In this document: one piece after another, positions 25,901 to 36,821 of the stretch
Layout: each line of letters begins with the position of its first letter
Numbering within the stretch: position 1 is the first letter of the stretch
NCBI GenBank assembly: GCA_902729315.2
Contig: LR746274.1
Span: 4,181,037-4,245,036, forward strand
DNA from: Spirodela intermedia
Lineage: Eukaryota; Streptophyta; Magnoliopsida; Alismatales; Araceae
Direction of reading: 5' to 3'
Length of the DNA: 64,000 bases
Made by a program: the position numbers and the translations under genes
The notes under the pieces: generated by a model
What the model was told of the DNA's origin: nothing
Seen by the model: only the letters and a program-made list of their open reading frames with translations
Databases searched by the model: none

Positions 25901-28900
25901 TAAATTTTTGAAGCAAATATTATAACCTGCACACTTATTTTATATTTACTGACTCACCACAAAAGGAAAAAGCCAAGAGGTTCCAGTCCCACTTTGGCGT
26001 GAAGCAATTGTTATTGGACCAGAAAGGGAGGGTATCCAGAAAAATCCCTCTGTCAGGAGTCCCTAGTAAAATAACATACTCTAACATTAGAATGTCCGGA
26101 TTAATGGAAATATTTTTGTAGCAAGCTCTAACTATATCAATGGTTTAAACGAATTATCAACCTCGTTTGCCACATTTGAGAGGGCTCTATATAGTCCTAT
26201 CCAGACGGGAATTGTAGCAAGAGTTGGCAAGCATCCTGACAAAACACAGTTTCATGAGATTAGCACATCAGAGCTTCAAGTTAAACATCCACAGATTAAC
26301 ATATTGAATCAATGAAGTTATTAAGAATAAGCACGTAAAAACCTCAGTCATGCTTTGACCAAAGAGGATGTAGCATATTGAACTATTGAATCAATGATCA
26401 TATAATGCAGAAATCAATCTATGACTTTTTCCCATCATATAATCCATACCTCAGGAAGAGAAATTAATCATGTTTTTTCTGTCTGCAACAGTGGCAATTA
26501 CGGACAGGTCACAGCATCTTTACAATGAATTTCATGAAAGAAGATAGAAGCTAAAAACAAATCAAGTTCGTCGTTGGGATGTACCTGGAAAACTGCAATA
26601 CTACATCGAATATTCACTGAATTTCAGAGTTTCAAATTCGTAACTTCCAAAATACCTTTCCTAGGTTTTGCTTTACACCAAGTGACTAAAATTTAGATTT
26701 TCATATCATGATTCAGGTTGGTATGGCCTCTATATATTCTCGAATTGTGCAGTTAATGTCTACAGTCTTCATTTTCCTGTGGGGTCTTTCTGCGAAGATA
26801 AACAATAGGGTTTATTCAACTATTTCTGAAAAATACAGTAGTAAATTTATTATTCGTTACAGCAAAACCAATGCTCATGAAGAAAATTTCTGACTACAGT
26901 TGGACGAGTATATATTCCAGGATATCACGGTGCATTATATGTTCTGGAAGGCACCCTTCAAGACAGCAGTCACGCATTTGCCGTCCATCAGCTTTGAATT
27001 ATTGCTTTGGAGTTCATTTGTTTCCTTCTTTTCTGCCTGTCACAGAAATCATTTATAACCTATTTTCTCGTAATTTTTTTTCTGGAACTTAATGAAGGCA
27101 TTATCGTGGTATTCTAGTGTTTTCTCCATAATACGCCGTGACAAAATATTCTTAAGCCATTCCAGGATTTTTCACTAACACAGTTAAGTAGAAATGAAAA
27201 TCCCCAAAGGTTCTTTTTGCATACAACAGATTTCACACACTGAAAAGGTTTCTAAGTTACATCACTAAAACAAAACATTTCCGTTTAGACGGATGCTAGA
27301 GTTTTCTACATATTGTAAATTGCTTGTTTTGGGAACTGTTATATTCATTCACAGGAGAAGATACAGCTGGAAACTGTTATATAATGGATAACAAGCAAAA
27401 CGAGCATAAATACATTGTCTGAACCAATCGAAATCTGATGATGTAACAGTTGCTCTCTTTACAGCCTTAAAACAGCTTAGATATTTGAATTCATCGTATT
27501 TGATAACAGTCACATAAACACATCAGAATGAACAAAAAATTAAAGCAATCCAAGTTCATTCATAAAGCACAATGCAGTTTAGACGAATGATCGATTTATT
27601 TCTTCACAAGCACCTGCAAAAGGGTTGACACCAGCCAATTTATACAACCGAGCAGTTTCCAGCTGTATCTTCTCCTGTGAATGAAAATGAACATCACAGA
27701 AAATTAAACTTCAAATGAATCGAACAAAAAAAACATGGTTAAAAAAACTCATCTTACAAATAGCTATTTAGTTTAGCACTAGAATTCACTTGAATTGCAT
27801 CAGAAAACATTTCAGCAATGAAACAGCTAGAAGATAACTATTTCTTCTTCAAGCAGAAAGTGTCACGTCACAGGAAATAATATTCCAGATAAAGTCACAT
27901 TCCCTGCAAGGTAGGCTTTTATTGACAGCCGAGGATTAACAATATGATTAACCTTGATTAACACTTAAGGAGAGTAGCGTTTACTCAAAATGATGACTAG
28001 ACATGGCCTGATATAAATTAAATACCAACCTAATTACAGAGCACGGGACACCCAAATAGCTATTAGGGACTTGGATCATATCAGATTTAATGGGCATGCT
28101 CCAGTCTTCAACCAGAGAAAGGAACAAGAAGCTTGAAACATTGTTCACAATCAAAAAAATATGTCCATTTACGGTCCACAAGAGGAGACTTCAATCTTGT
28201 TACAGCAGTTAAAGGCATGAGATGGGACAACCGACAAGAGGCCTTACCCGAAATACAACTCTTCGCACCATGAAGAAAGGAATGCTCAGATCTTCAGAAG
28301 ACAGAGCTTCGTGATAGAGAGGATAATCAGTAGTTATAGTCCTGGCTAGGTTCTCTTGCAGGCTGAAAGTATGATTTCCTGTTTTGGGAAGCTTTCTAGC
28401 CAGTATATTCTTTACAATCCCTTTTTAGACCATGAACTGTTTCATATGGAAGACTTTTTTTAAAAAATCAAAACATATAAGTGCATCACCTTATTCCGGG
28501 AATTTGACGAATGCATGGTGAACATCCCTTCTAAAAACAGAAAGTTTAACTCTAAACACACCTGATCTCCAGCAAACCGTTCTTGTATGGCCTTTACTTG
28601 AGGCTGCAGAGATCGCATAGCCAAAGAAGACTCTACCTGAAATGGAAAAGAAAAATTATCCAGCCATGGAATGATCCCTATTAAAGTCAAGCCATGTGGA
28701 ATGATTCACCGAAAAAAGTTAACAAATATTTATAATGTGATCTGAAATGAATCATTCAATCCCCGTCAACTTAAGCCCAGCAATGTACCGATCATAATGA
28801 AAACTATGGCTCTCTGGCATAGAACTAACAAAAGAATCATTTGAATTTGAAATTTTTAATAATTTAGAGCATTAAAATCTCGCAAGAAATTACAGAAAAG

Positions 28901-31900
28901 TACCTGGTGCAGCATATAATTGGGTGCAAATGACTAGGAAAATACCAGATATACATGGATTGATCATACTGTAAACATTTGACATGTACGAATTATAGCT
29001 TAAATGTGTTTCACTTCTGAACTCACATAGTATAAGAAAACTTGTGGCCATTTTATGGAAATGGTCAGTTTCTAATAGCGTCCAGGAGCACAACAGCATA
29101 TGATGCTCTAAAGCTCATCCATCATACTCTAATTGTCTTTATGTTGACATTAATTCCTCCATAATGCCTAACTGATCTAGGTAATCCTGATAAAGATCGA
29201 GGTGGCATGTATATATTTCAGGCGCTTCATCATCCTATTTCCTACTTTTCTGTATTGATAAGCTGCTTCAACTGGGTTCAGCTACTAGATTACTGAGCTA
29301 AAGGATTAGGCAAAGAAAGTTGTCATCGAATGGATGTGCTTTGACTCACTTCACTTTCAATTAAAGCATTTAGAGTGCAGACTTCCAAATTCTTTTATTT
29401 TGCATTAAATCTACATGATCAAACTCAACCTTTTGCAACCAGCAAATGCCTAGGGTGGCCAAACAAGGGATCAAGGAGAGTACCTTTTGGTCCTAATCTT
29501 GTATCCAGATGACTTCCCCTACAACAATGCTTCCTTATCTACATATTACAAAGGCCTAGATGACATTGAACTGCACGACGAGTGCATTTTCCAGTGAGAT
29601 CATTGCCAATCCTTCATGAAATGATATCATGGTAGAGTCCTGGGGGAAAGGGATGAATACCATGCAAGAAGCAGACTAATTGCTCAAACTTAATAAGCCA
29701 TTGAATATGCACTTATAGACGAATTTATATAGGGAAGAAGAGTAAAACATTTCAATATTTTCCTGCTGGACATAAACTCGCGGAATATTTTTATGCATAT
29801 ACATATGGTCACAAATAATGAATATAAACGCAGCTGGTATAATATCTGAATTCAACCAGAAGTACTGCACAAGTTCACGGGAAGAATAAAACAATCCGAG
29901 ATCAAAACATGAGTGATGGTTTACAGTTGCAATCAACAACCAAAAAATTTGCAAAACTAACCTGTCGCCAATCAACAACCAAAAAAATTGCAAAACTAAC
30001 CTGTCGCTTTGTCAAAGGAAATGTGGCCGCCTTAACAAGAACTGTGAGTAGTATGATAGCAAAACCGTAGGAATATGGTACATTTAAAGAAGAAAGCCCA
30101 TCCTTTAGAACCTGAGAAGAAAGAGACTTTTCAGCTCAAGTTCTTAGTGACGTACTGAACATCTCAAGCAATGGGCAAATACTTTCCATGAGCCTCATTC
30201 AGTCACAGCATATTTTCAAAAAATGCTTAAACGAAAAAGCGCAATAAAAGGTATTGAATGTTACAAAGTACGATAATTTTCCAGAGATCAACCTATAATC
30301 AAAGTGTATAGGGAATTTGATGACGAGGCATGGAAGAACTGAATAACTGGCAAGGTTTCCTTGAACAGATAATGATAAAATACAACGCAGATTGCTTTAT
30401 CAAATCAAATGAAAAGCAGTAAAAGGAACCAAATAGCCAGATCTGAAGTCCAGAAAAACTATGAGGACAATCTGCTCTTGTAACCTCCGGTACTGTGTTG
30501 GATGACAAACTATTATAGGAGATGGACATGCATTTATATCATCATTAAGCACAATAGATCATCTACAAGATGATGAAATAATCAGCAAGGAGAAAGTTAG
30601 AAAACCACAAAACAGTTTAATTAGGCATATCGAACAGTGATAAGCCCTTTGTGGCTTGCCAGGTGGGCACATGCGTCCCCAGGTTATGATTCAGGGTTTT
30701 TGGTTAATTCTCCAGGATACATCTTATCCATGCAGCCAGGACAAGTCAAGGAGCCGACCAGTAACATGAATCCAGCACAAGTTGTCTTAAAACCCTGTTT
30801 AAGTGATGATATAATGATCAGATCAAGAACATCACAAAATATTCAGATTCTCTCCAGTGTCTAATGCCGCAAGTTGGCGCTAAGCCCATATCTTCCAGGT
30901 GAATGCAATAGTCATTCCATGAACTGCCATCTTCCTGCAAGTTGGCACTAAGCCCATGTCTTCCAGGTGAATGTAATAGTCATTCCATTAACTGACTTAG
31001 CAACAGGTTGCCGCAGTCACCATGGCTGCTGCAGCTCACGTTTCTACACCTAAGGACTTCACCATGGCTGCTTCAGTTTCTGCTGCTGCATCTAGTAGCT
31101 GTGTTAACTAACACTAGTACAGTACAGCCATAGGTAACATTCCATGGTGGATACTCAGGATTCCCACACCCTTCATAAGTACTCTGGTTTATATTAACAT
31201 GTTTTTGTCAGTATGTGACGAAAGTACTAGGGTAGAACAAGGAAACATAAAGTCAAAAAATGTGTTAATTTCCCCTGTACGAAGGCTAGCATGGAAATTT
31301 CTGAGAAGCGCATGAACTATGATCAACTTTAGGCTATCATGGAAAGTTTTCTCTACCTTTCCATGAGTTCACAGTCTGAAGAGGAAGAAATGATCGCTTT
31401 CTCTTTTTACCATCATCCATCGGGGAATAAATTGCTTAAACCTTATAGTATAAATGCAGTCAACAACCGTTCCTCTCCAAAAACTGTCCAACGGCAGTGA
31501 TTACGGCATACTAGCAGAAAGGGGAGTACTCTCACACTCAGTCCATAGCACAGAAGAAACTATTAGCTTTTCTAGAGACGATAAAAATCCACCTTGAGGA
31601 TAAACTCCATGTAGTCCGTGATGCCGGAGAGCCAGTCCCTCTGCTTCGCGGCCTCCACCGTCGCCCCCGCAGCCGTGGATGCATCGGAAGCAGAATTCAC
31701 GGCAGCATCAGCTACAGTGTACAGGAACCCCTCCGCCCTACCGAGGAGCTCTCTTCCCCAGTCCTCCGCCCCCTCGAAGCCAAGGAAAGCCGGCGGACCC
31801 AGCCTGGCCACCACAGAGCCTCTCCGGGAGAGCACACTCCTCCGTGGGGCAAGGCAAGGGGAGGAGCTCCTCAAAGGAACCACAGAAGAAGAGTTCCCCC

Positions 31901-31949
31901 TGCTGCAGGTATGGAAGAGATGAGGATGGTAGCAGAGGAGTCCCGCCAT
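22970..31949 (-). CDS. ALB4: ALB3/ALB4-family (YidC/Oxa1) thylakoid membrane insertase, ALB4-like
   Basis: Ten exons on the minus strand join in one frame to 475 residues: 31949-31593, 30111-30001, 28636-28562, 27674-27614, 26235-26162, 26062-25958, 25653-25546, 24437-24334, 23485-23279 and 23195-22970 (TGA 22972-22970). Exon 1 is Ser/Arg-rich, as in a plastid transit peptide, and ends MEFILK. Hydrophobic segments fit the insertase core: VPYSYGFAIILLTVLVK (~130-147), the LPTLATIPVWIGLY block (~204-217), AYLVLPVLLVFSQ (~274-286) and LPLMIGYFALSVPSGL (~313-328, followed by LYWFTNN). This family inserts or helps fold thylakoid membrane proteins. The charged tail has one RFKKLKEQEARRKQEQEERRR block and no KRSKRKR-type cpSRP43-binding motif. 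As I recall, that fits ALB4 better than ALB3. The last exon could instead splice at CAG|GTAAAA, 87 bp before the stop. The start is the first ATG that gives a transit-like N terminus; an in-frame ATG 87 bp upstream is possible. Confidence 0.87.
25220..25276. repeat. TA-rich microsatellite in the ALB4-like gene
   Basis: Imperfect TA/TATG repeats lie in the intron between the 25653-25546 and 24437-24334 exons. No function is implied. Confidence 0.75.
27344..27376 (+). repeat. inverted copy of the ALB4-like exon 4 acceptor region
   Basis: This 33-bp stretch is the exact reverse complement of 27653-27685, which holds the 3' splice site and first 22 bases of exon 4. It lies in the next intron and is flanked by an 11-bp direct repeat, AACTGTTATAT (27334-27344 and 27372-27382). 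Confidence 0.9.
29930..30007. repeat. 39-bp tandem duplication spanning the ALB4-like exon 2 donor
   Basis: Units 29930-29968 and 29969-30007 differ by one base. Each contains, on the minus strand, the exon end CGACAG followed by GTTAG, so two equivalent 5' splice sites lie 39 bp apart. Confidence 0.92.
30869..30994. repeat. 68-bp-period direct repeat in ALB4-like intron 1
   Basis: A 58-bp block (30869-30926) recurs at 30937-30994 with a few transitions, separated by about 10 bp. A second short repeat, CACCATGGCTGCT, occurs nearby at about 31018 and 31060. Confidence 0.85.
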
Positions 31950-31951
31950 CT

Positions 31952-31986
31952 TAGAGAGAGAACGAGAGAGAGAGAGAGAGAAAGAG
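31952..31986. repeat. CT-rich leader of the ALB4-like gene
   Basis: On the transcript strand this is a CT microsatellite immediately upstream of the chosen start codon, a common feature of plant 5' untranslated regions. A TA run (32333-32352) and another CT run (about 32433-32462) lie further upstream in the presumed promoter. Confidence 0.65.
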
Positions 31987-32989
31987 CGGGGGAGAAAGAA
32001 GAGGATTCCACCGCCCTCCCCTGCTGGCTTCGTCATCTCACGTGTGATGCGGCATTTCTACGGTCACATTTGGGTGCAGTGTGCCGGCGGAGTAGAATAG
32101 TGAGAGCGACCCTCTTCACGGAGCTAAAAAGGATACTCGAAATCGGCATATATTAAAAGGATAAGCCCCTTGACAATTAGGGGAAAGAGTGGGAATCGGG
32201 CTTCAACCAGATGTCCTGTTTATGGGCTCCGAAAACGATAACAGGCACGACTCTCACTAAAACCAGGCCCAACTAATTCCTATTCAAGCTACGCCTGAAT
32301 CTCATACAATGCTGCTCTCTCTCTCTCTCCTCTATATATATATATATATATAAGTTAAGCTTGGGAAAAAAACTAGCTCTGACCAAGTTCATATGTCAGA
32401 CATGTCTAAAATTTATATGACCACAACATGGTCTTCTCTCTCTCTCTCTCTCTCTCTCTTTCTCCTTTTGATTATCAAGGTATCTTGATAATGTGTAGAA
32501 AAGAGAAAAATCACTTATCAAACACATTATTCAACAATTTGCATAAAAAAAATTCTAGAACCCCATGATGATTTTCGTAAGCCTATTCACATTCACCCAA
32601 TGGTGATGGTCTCAATTGTTGCTCCACAAACATAGAGAAACCTCATCACTGAGTAAAAATATTTCTAGACTTTAAGAACTAAGTATTCCTACCTCTTTAG
32701 GGCAATACCTAGTGGGGAGAACATCTTCTCCTTATATTCATGCCCTAGATTGACTTCTTTATACAAGAAGGCCCTTACATCACATAAACCCTTGTACTTG
32801 TCACTATAATCATTTCTAATAATTATGAGGTAGTGTCAATGGTTTATTGTAATAGTGTAATCAAATAGATATTATGTATGCTAGGACAACTACCATGACC
32901 ACTTAGCTGAACACATGGACAAAGCCTTTTGCACTCCACATGTGTTGTGACATGACAATATTGTGCCACCTCATGTTTCTATGCCTAAC

Positions 32990-33330
32990 ATTGTTGATAT
33001 GTACCCATTACATACCTCTATGTGCATTACACTATACTAATGTCATCTTGTGCTAACGTGCAATGTGCCTTTAAGATTCATGGACTCACTCTTATTTGTT
33101 AGTGTCAGCCATTTAAGTTGCACAAATTGCATGCAAGTCTATGTTACTCAATGTATGTTGCACCTATTGCATGCAGGCCTATGTCACTCAATGTATGTTG
33201 GACCCATTGCATGCAAGCTTATGTTACTCAATGTATGTTGCACCCATTACTCAATGTACCCATTATACACCTCTATGTAGACTGCACTATACTAATAGGA
33301 TCTTGTGCTAATATGCAATGTGCCTTTAAT
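32990..33330. repeat. nested direct repeats with a 40-bp tandem array
   Basis: Three full 40-bp units and part of a fourth start at 33121, 33161, 33201 and 33241 (unit core ATTGCATGCAAG...TATGTTACTCAATGTAT). An outer pair, 33000-33073 and 33257-33328, is also related (CACTATACTAAT...GCAATGTGCCTTTAA). The period is not a multiple of three, so open frames crossing it are not evidence for a protein. Confidence 0.85.
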
Positions 33331-33339
33331 GGCCCTATA

Positions 33340-34430
33340 TATATGCATTAGTCTTCTAATGTCAATGATATATTCTAAGGTTTCTTTTTTTAATTTTCAA
33401 CAATTTTAAATAGTTTTTACTAAGATTTAATACCATCTCGACATGTGTTTCAATTGTGTTCACTCATTTTTGCCAATAATTGGCTGATCCTTTTATTGTG
33501 GAGAGGTGCATGGTGTTGTGATGAAGCTATGTGCATGACTAATGTTATTATTTGAAGTGTTCAAGGATATGTGGTGGGAGAAAAAAATCCAATGATTAAA
33601 ACTACAATAAATGCAGGCTGATGCTTAGACATGTAGTATGATGATGCAGAACCCTAAATGAAATTGGTGGTGGCATGGAGGAGAGAGAGAGGAAGATCAA
33701 TGGCTCAAATTAACCCAAATAGGTTGTGATATTGACAAACTCGAAGTATTGGGCTGAAATTTTGAGGGCTGCTTCATCATTATTTCCTCTTTTCACCCAT
33801 GCCCTAACCCTTATGAGTGGAGCACCGCAAACCTAGATCTTCATCTTTGAGTCTTGCCCCTAACATTTAGTTGGCCACCAAGAAAGAGGGCTGCTATAGA
33901 TCAATCTTGTGTTCAAACTTTTGATTTAGTGAGTTCTTTCCTTTCCTATTTTATTCATATTGTTGGGTGTAAATCGCCATGGCCTGGGCAAAATGTATAG
34001 GTCTTTGATTGAATGATTATTTGAAGAAGCATCATTGATTGGATTTGATCATGGATATCATATGGAAAATCATAAAGATTAGTTTAAGATTTCATTTTCT
34101 CATAATTATTTCATGATTCATCAACCCTCATACCATATTTTCATATCCCACCTCTGATCTAGAGAATCATGATCTTGAAAACAAGATCAAGATCTTCAAG
34201 ATCCTCTCCATTTCTTCTCTATCTCCTCACCTATTTTCCTCTTTCCTTTACTTAAATTTCCTTCCTCTCTTCTTAAAAAACTTGAATTCAGATTTCTATC
34301 ATTCCTCCCTACGAATTCGACCTTTTAATCATACTCCACTTGTATTTAGTGATTAAAGTGAATTATAAGTATCATTGTATAAGTTTAAAAAGACAAACAA
34401 TGACATAGTTCATTATGATTTTTGGACTTA
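33340..34430. other. AT-rich intergenic stretch, no gene recognised
   Basis: No protein motif or RNA gene was seen. A GATCTTGAA/TTCAAGATC-type near-palindrome occurs around 34171-34205. It is probably old transposon DNA given its position next to the gypsy cluster. Confidence 0.35.
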
Positions 34431-34434
34431 TTAA

Positions 34435-34945
34435 TCTATGGCCTCAAAGCACTCTCTAGACATGGATGAGATGAACAATCTTTAGATTCTTTTACAAAGT
34501 CTAGAAATCAATAAAGTGAGTCAACGAATCATCTCTAGTGATTATTACTTGACAGATCAAAAAATTAGTGACTTTTAGATCTTCTAGGTTGTCACCTGAT
34601 ATAAATAAGTTAGATGGAGGTGGGTGTATCTTAAGGAGCTTCATTCTGAAGTTTGTGTAGCAAGAGAAGGCAATTCATTGCATCTAGTACACTCTTAAAA
34701 GGTAGTGACTTGTCTCTTAGTAGATCATCTTCTTATTGATGAAAGTTTATTCGTCAATCAATTAGGCATGATTTTCTCGATGGATTCATAATCTTTTTCT
34801 TTTGAATCATAAGGATACTCCATAAATTATGTTGATGACATTTTTACTAATGATTGAGCAATTCTAACAACTTAATCATTTACTAGCACTCTTTAGCAAA
34901 ATCATGATTTAATTAAATAAAAATATGAGTTTTGATTCTATTGAG
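34435..34945 (-). repeat. inverted LTR fragment of the Athila-like gypsy family
   Basis: The reverse complement follows the central part of the LTR at 35715-36225, including the blocks equivalent to GATGAAGCTCC, CACCTCCATCTA, TTTATTAATCTCTAGACTTTG and CTAAAGATTG. It is considerably diverged. Confidence 0.7.
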
Positions 34946-35174
34946 ATGCAAGCCTTTGCTAATCATCTGCTTGCATAAGAAAGAGGTAACTAATCACACT
35001 CATTTCTTTACCTAGTGATGGCATGGAGGCACTTCTCCAAGATTAGGGACATTGTCAGTATAAAAATATGTAAAACTTACCAGTGAGCATTTATGTTGGT
35101 TTAACCTCACATCAGCCATTTTTGGAGTTTTGAGACATAATTATAGTAATACATGTTCATATGGTCAATATAGT

Positions 35175-36798
35175 TGATGTCTTTATTATCATGAGTTAAT
35201 AATTAGTAAATAATATAGTTTTAGTCTTAACTCATAATAAATAGACTTATATTTGTGTTAAAGTGTGAAAAGTAGTTTTCAGTTGATTAATGTGAATTTT
35301 TGGATAATTATGTAATTTTACATGAATTTATATGATTTTTATAATCTTACTTTTAAGATAAATGAAGAAAAAAAAAAGAAATAAAAATAAGACAAAATTA
35401 GGGGGACCCACCAACCAGCCAGGCCTGCAAGCAGGTCGAAAGCTTAGTTGGGGAGTAGCCGTGAGTAGGGGCTTAAGTGGCTTGGACTGATAAGGGCATA
35501 TGTGCGCCACTCCCCTTCCACGTCACTAGTGACCAGCTGGTTGTGAGGCAAAGAGTGGTCATACATGCACGAGAAAGGGACTTTGCTTAGAAATGTAATA
35601 TTACTATATATTTGTCTGAAAATTCGACACACAACTGATGTGGGACTAAACCCGTCACCTTCCTCAAAAGAGGCGGGGGGGCAACCGGCGTAGGTTCAAA
35701 TCCTCTAAAGCCAAAACTCATTTTTTTTTTATTTGATTATCACAACTTTCCTATAGATCACTAGTGTAGGATTAAGTAATCAAAATTACTAGATCATCGA
35801 TGAAAATCTCGTCAACACGATTCACAGAGTATTGTCACTAAAATTATTGAACGATTCGTGATAAAAGGATCGTGAATCTATTGAGTAAAGCATCTCCGAT
35901 TGATTGACAAACAAGCCATTGCCGGGAAAAAGACGATCTGTCAGGAGATGAGTCAACACCTCTTGAGAGTGTACCAGATACGATGAAGAGCCTCCTCTTG
36001 CTATGCGGACCTAAGGATGAAGCTCCCTAACACGCGCCTCACCTCCATCTAGCTCCTCTCTATTGGGTGACAGCCGCCGAAGAGCTACAAAGTTGTCATT
36101 TTTTGGCTCCACCGGGTGACAACCATCGGAGATGATTCAACAACCTATTTTATTAATCTCTAGACTTTGCAAAGAGATCTAAAGATTGCCCACGTTGTCT
36201 TTGTCCAAGAAGAGCCTTCGAAGCCGTGGACACTACATGACAATCCTCTTGAATGCTCAAAATTTCGGTACACTGCCAACACATTGCCGTCACGACATCG
36301 GAACTCTGTTTTCTTACTTTCAACTTATTTTACGCTTCATTTAGTGATAATTTTTGTGATTTTAATTATCAAAATATATTTTGTTTTATTATGATTCTTC
36401 CAACTTTTACATAAATAAATTATTTGTAATGGCTTATGTAAGAATTGCCAAGTGGAACTCTATTTCTACTTGATTCCCATTTGCCGGGTGCTGACATCAT
36501 CTTGACGTCCGCACCCTTATTTCCCTTTTTTGTGAATTTTAAATATATTTCTTTTTCATTTCCTAATATAAAATTCATAGAAAATCATTTTCATTGAGAA
36601 ATTTTTTGAATAATTATCAGATATTATATTACATCTCTGTGATTAATGTGGAAAATTATTAATATTTTTTGAAGTTTTATTAAATATATAATTAATATAT
36701 TTATTTAGAAATACTTCTAAATATCCAAAAATTCATATTTTCTAGTTTTATAAATTTTAGATTTACGTGATTTAATATACAATGACTAAGTCACGTCA
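35175..36798 (+). repeat. gypsy LTR 1
   Basis: About 1.62 kb, starting TGATGTCTTTATTATCATG and ending ...CACGTCA just before the primer-binding site. It aligns over its length with 39796-41400 but with many transitions and small indels. Confidence 0.85.
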
Positions 36799-36803
36799 AA
36801 TTT

Positions 36804-36821
36804 TGGTGCCGTTGTTGGAAA
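36804..36821 (+). promoter_or_regulatory. primer-binding site, tRNA-Asp type, unit 1
   Basis: TGGTGCCGTTGTTGGAAA sits six bases after the LTR end. As I recall the Athila-type site, it is TGGCGCCGTTGCCGGGGA, complementary to the tRNA-Asp 3' end. The differences are transitions, as expected of a methylated, decayed copy. Confidence 0.75.

Noticed and set aside
30637-30800. Possible tRNA-derived SINE in ALB4-like intron 1 (TGGCTTGCCAGG and GGTTATGATTC resemble A and B boxes)
   Set aside because: Box matches are imperfect, and no poly(A) or T tail or target duplication was found.
33050-33351. Repetitive open frames over the 40-bp array
   Set aside because: The period is not a multiple of three, so the frames cycle through different translations of the same repeat. 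They are a by-product of the tandem array.
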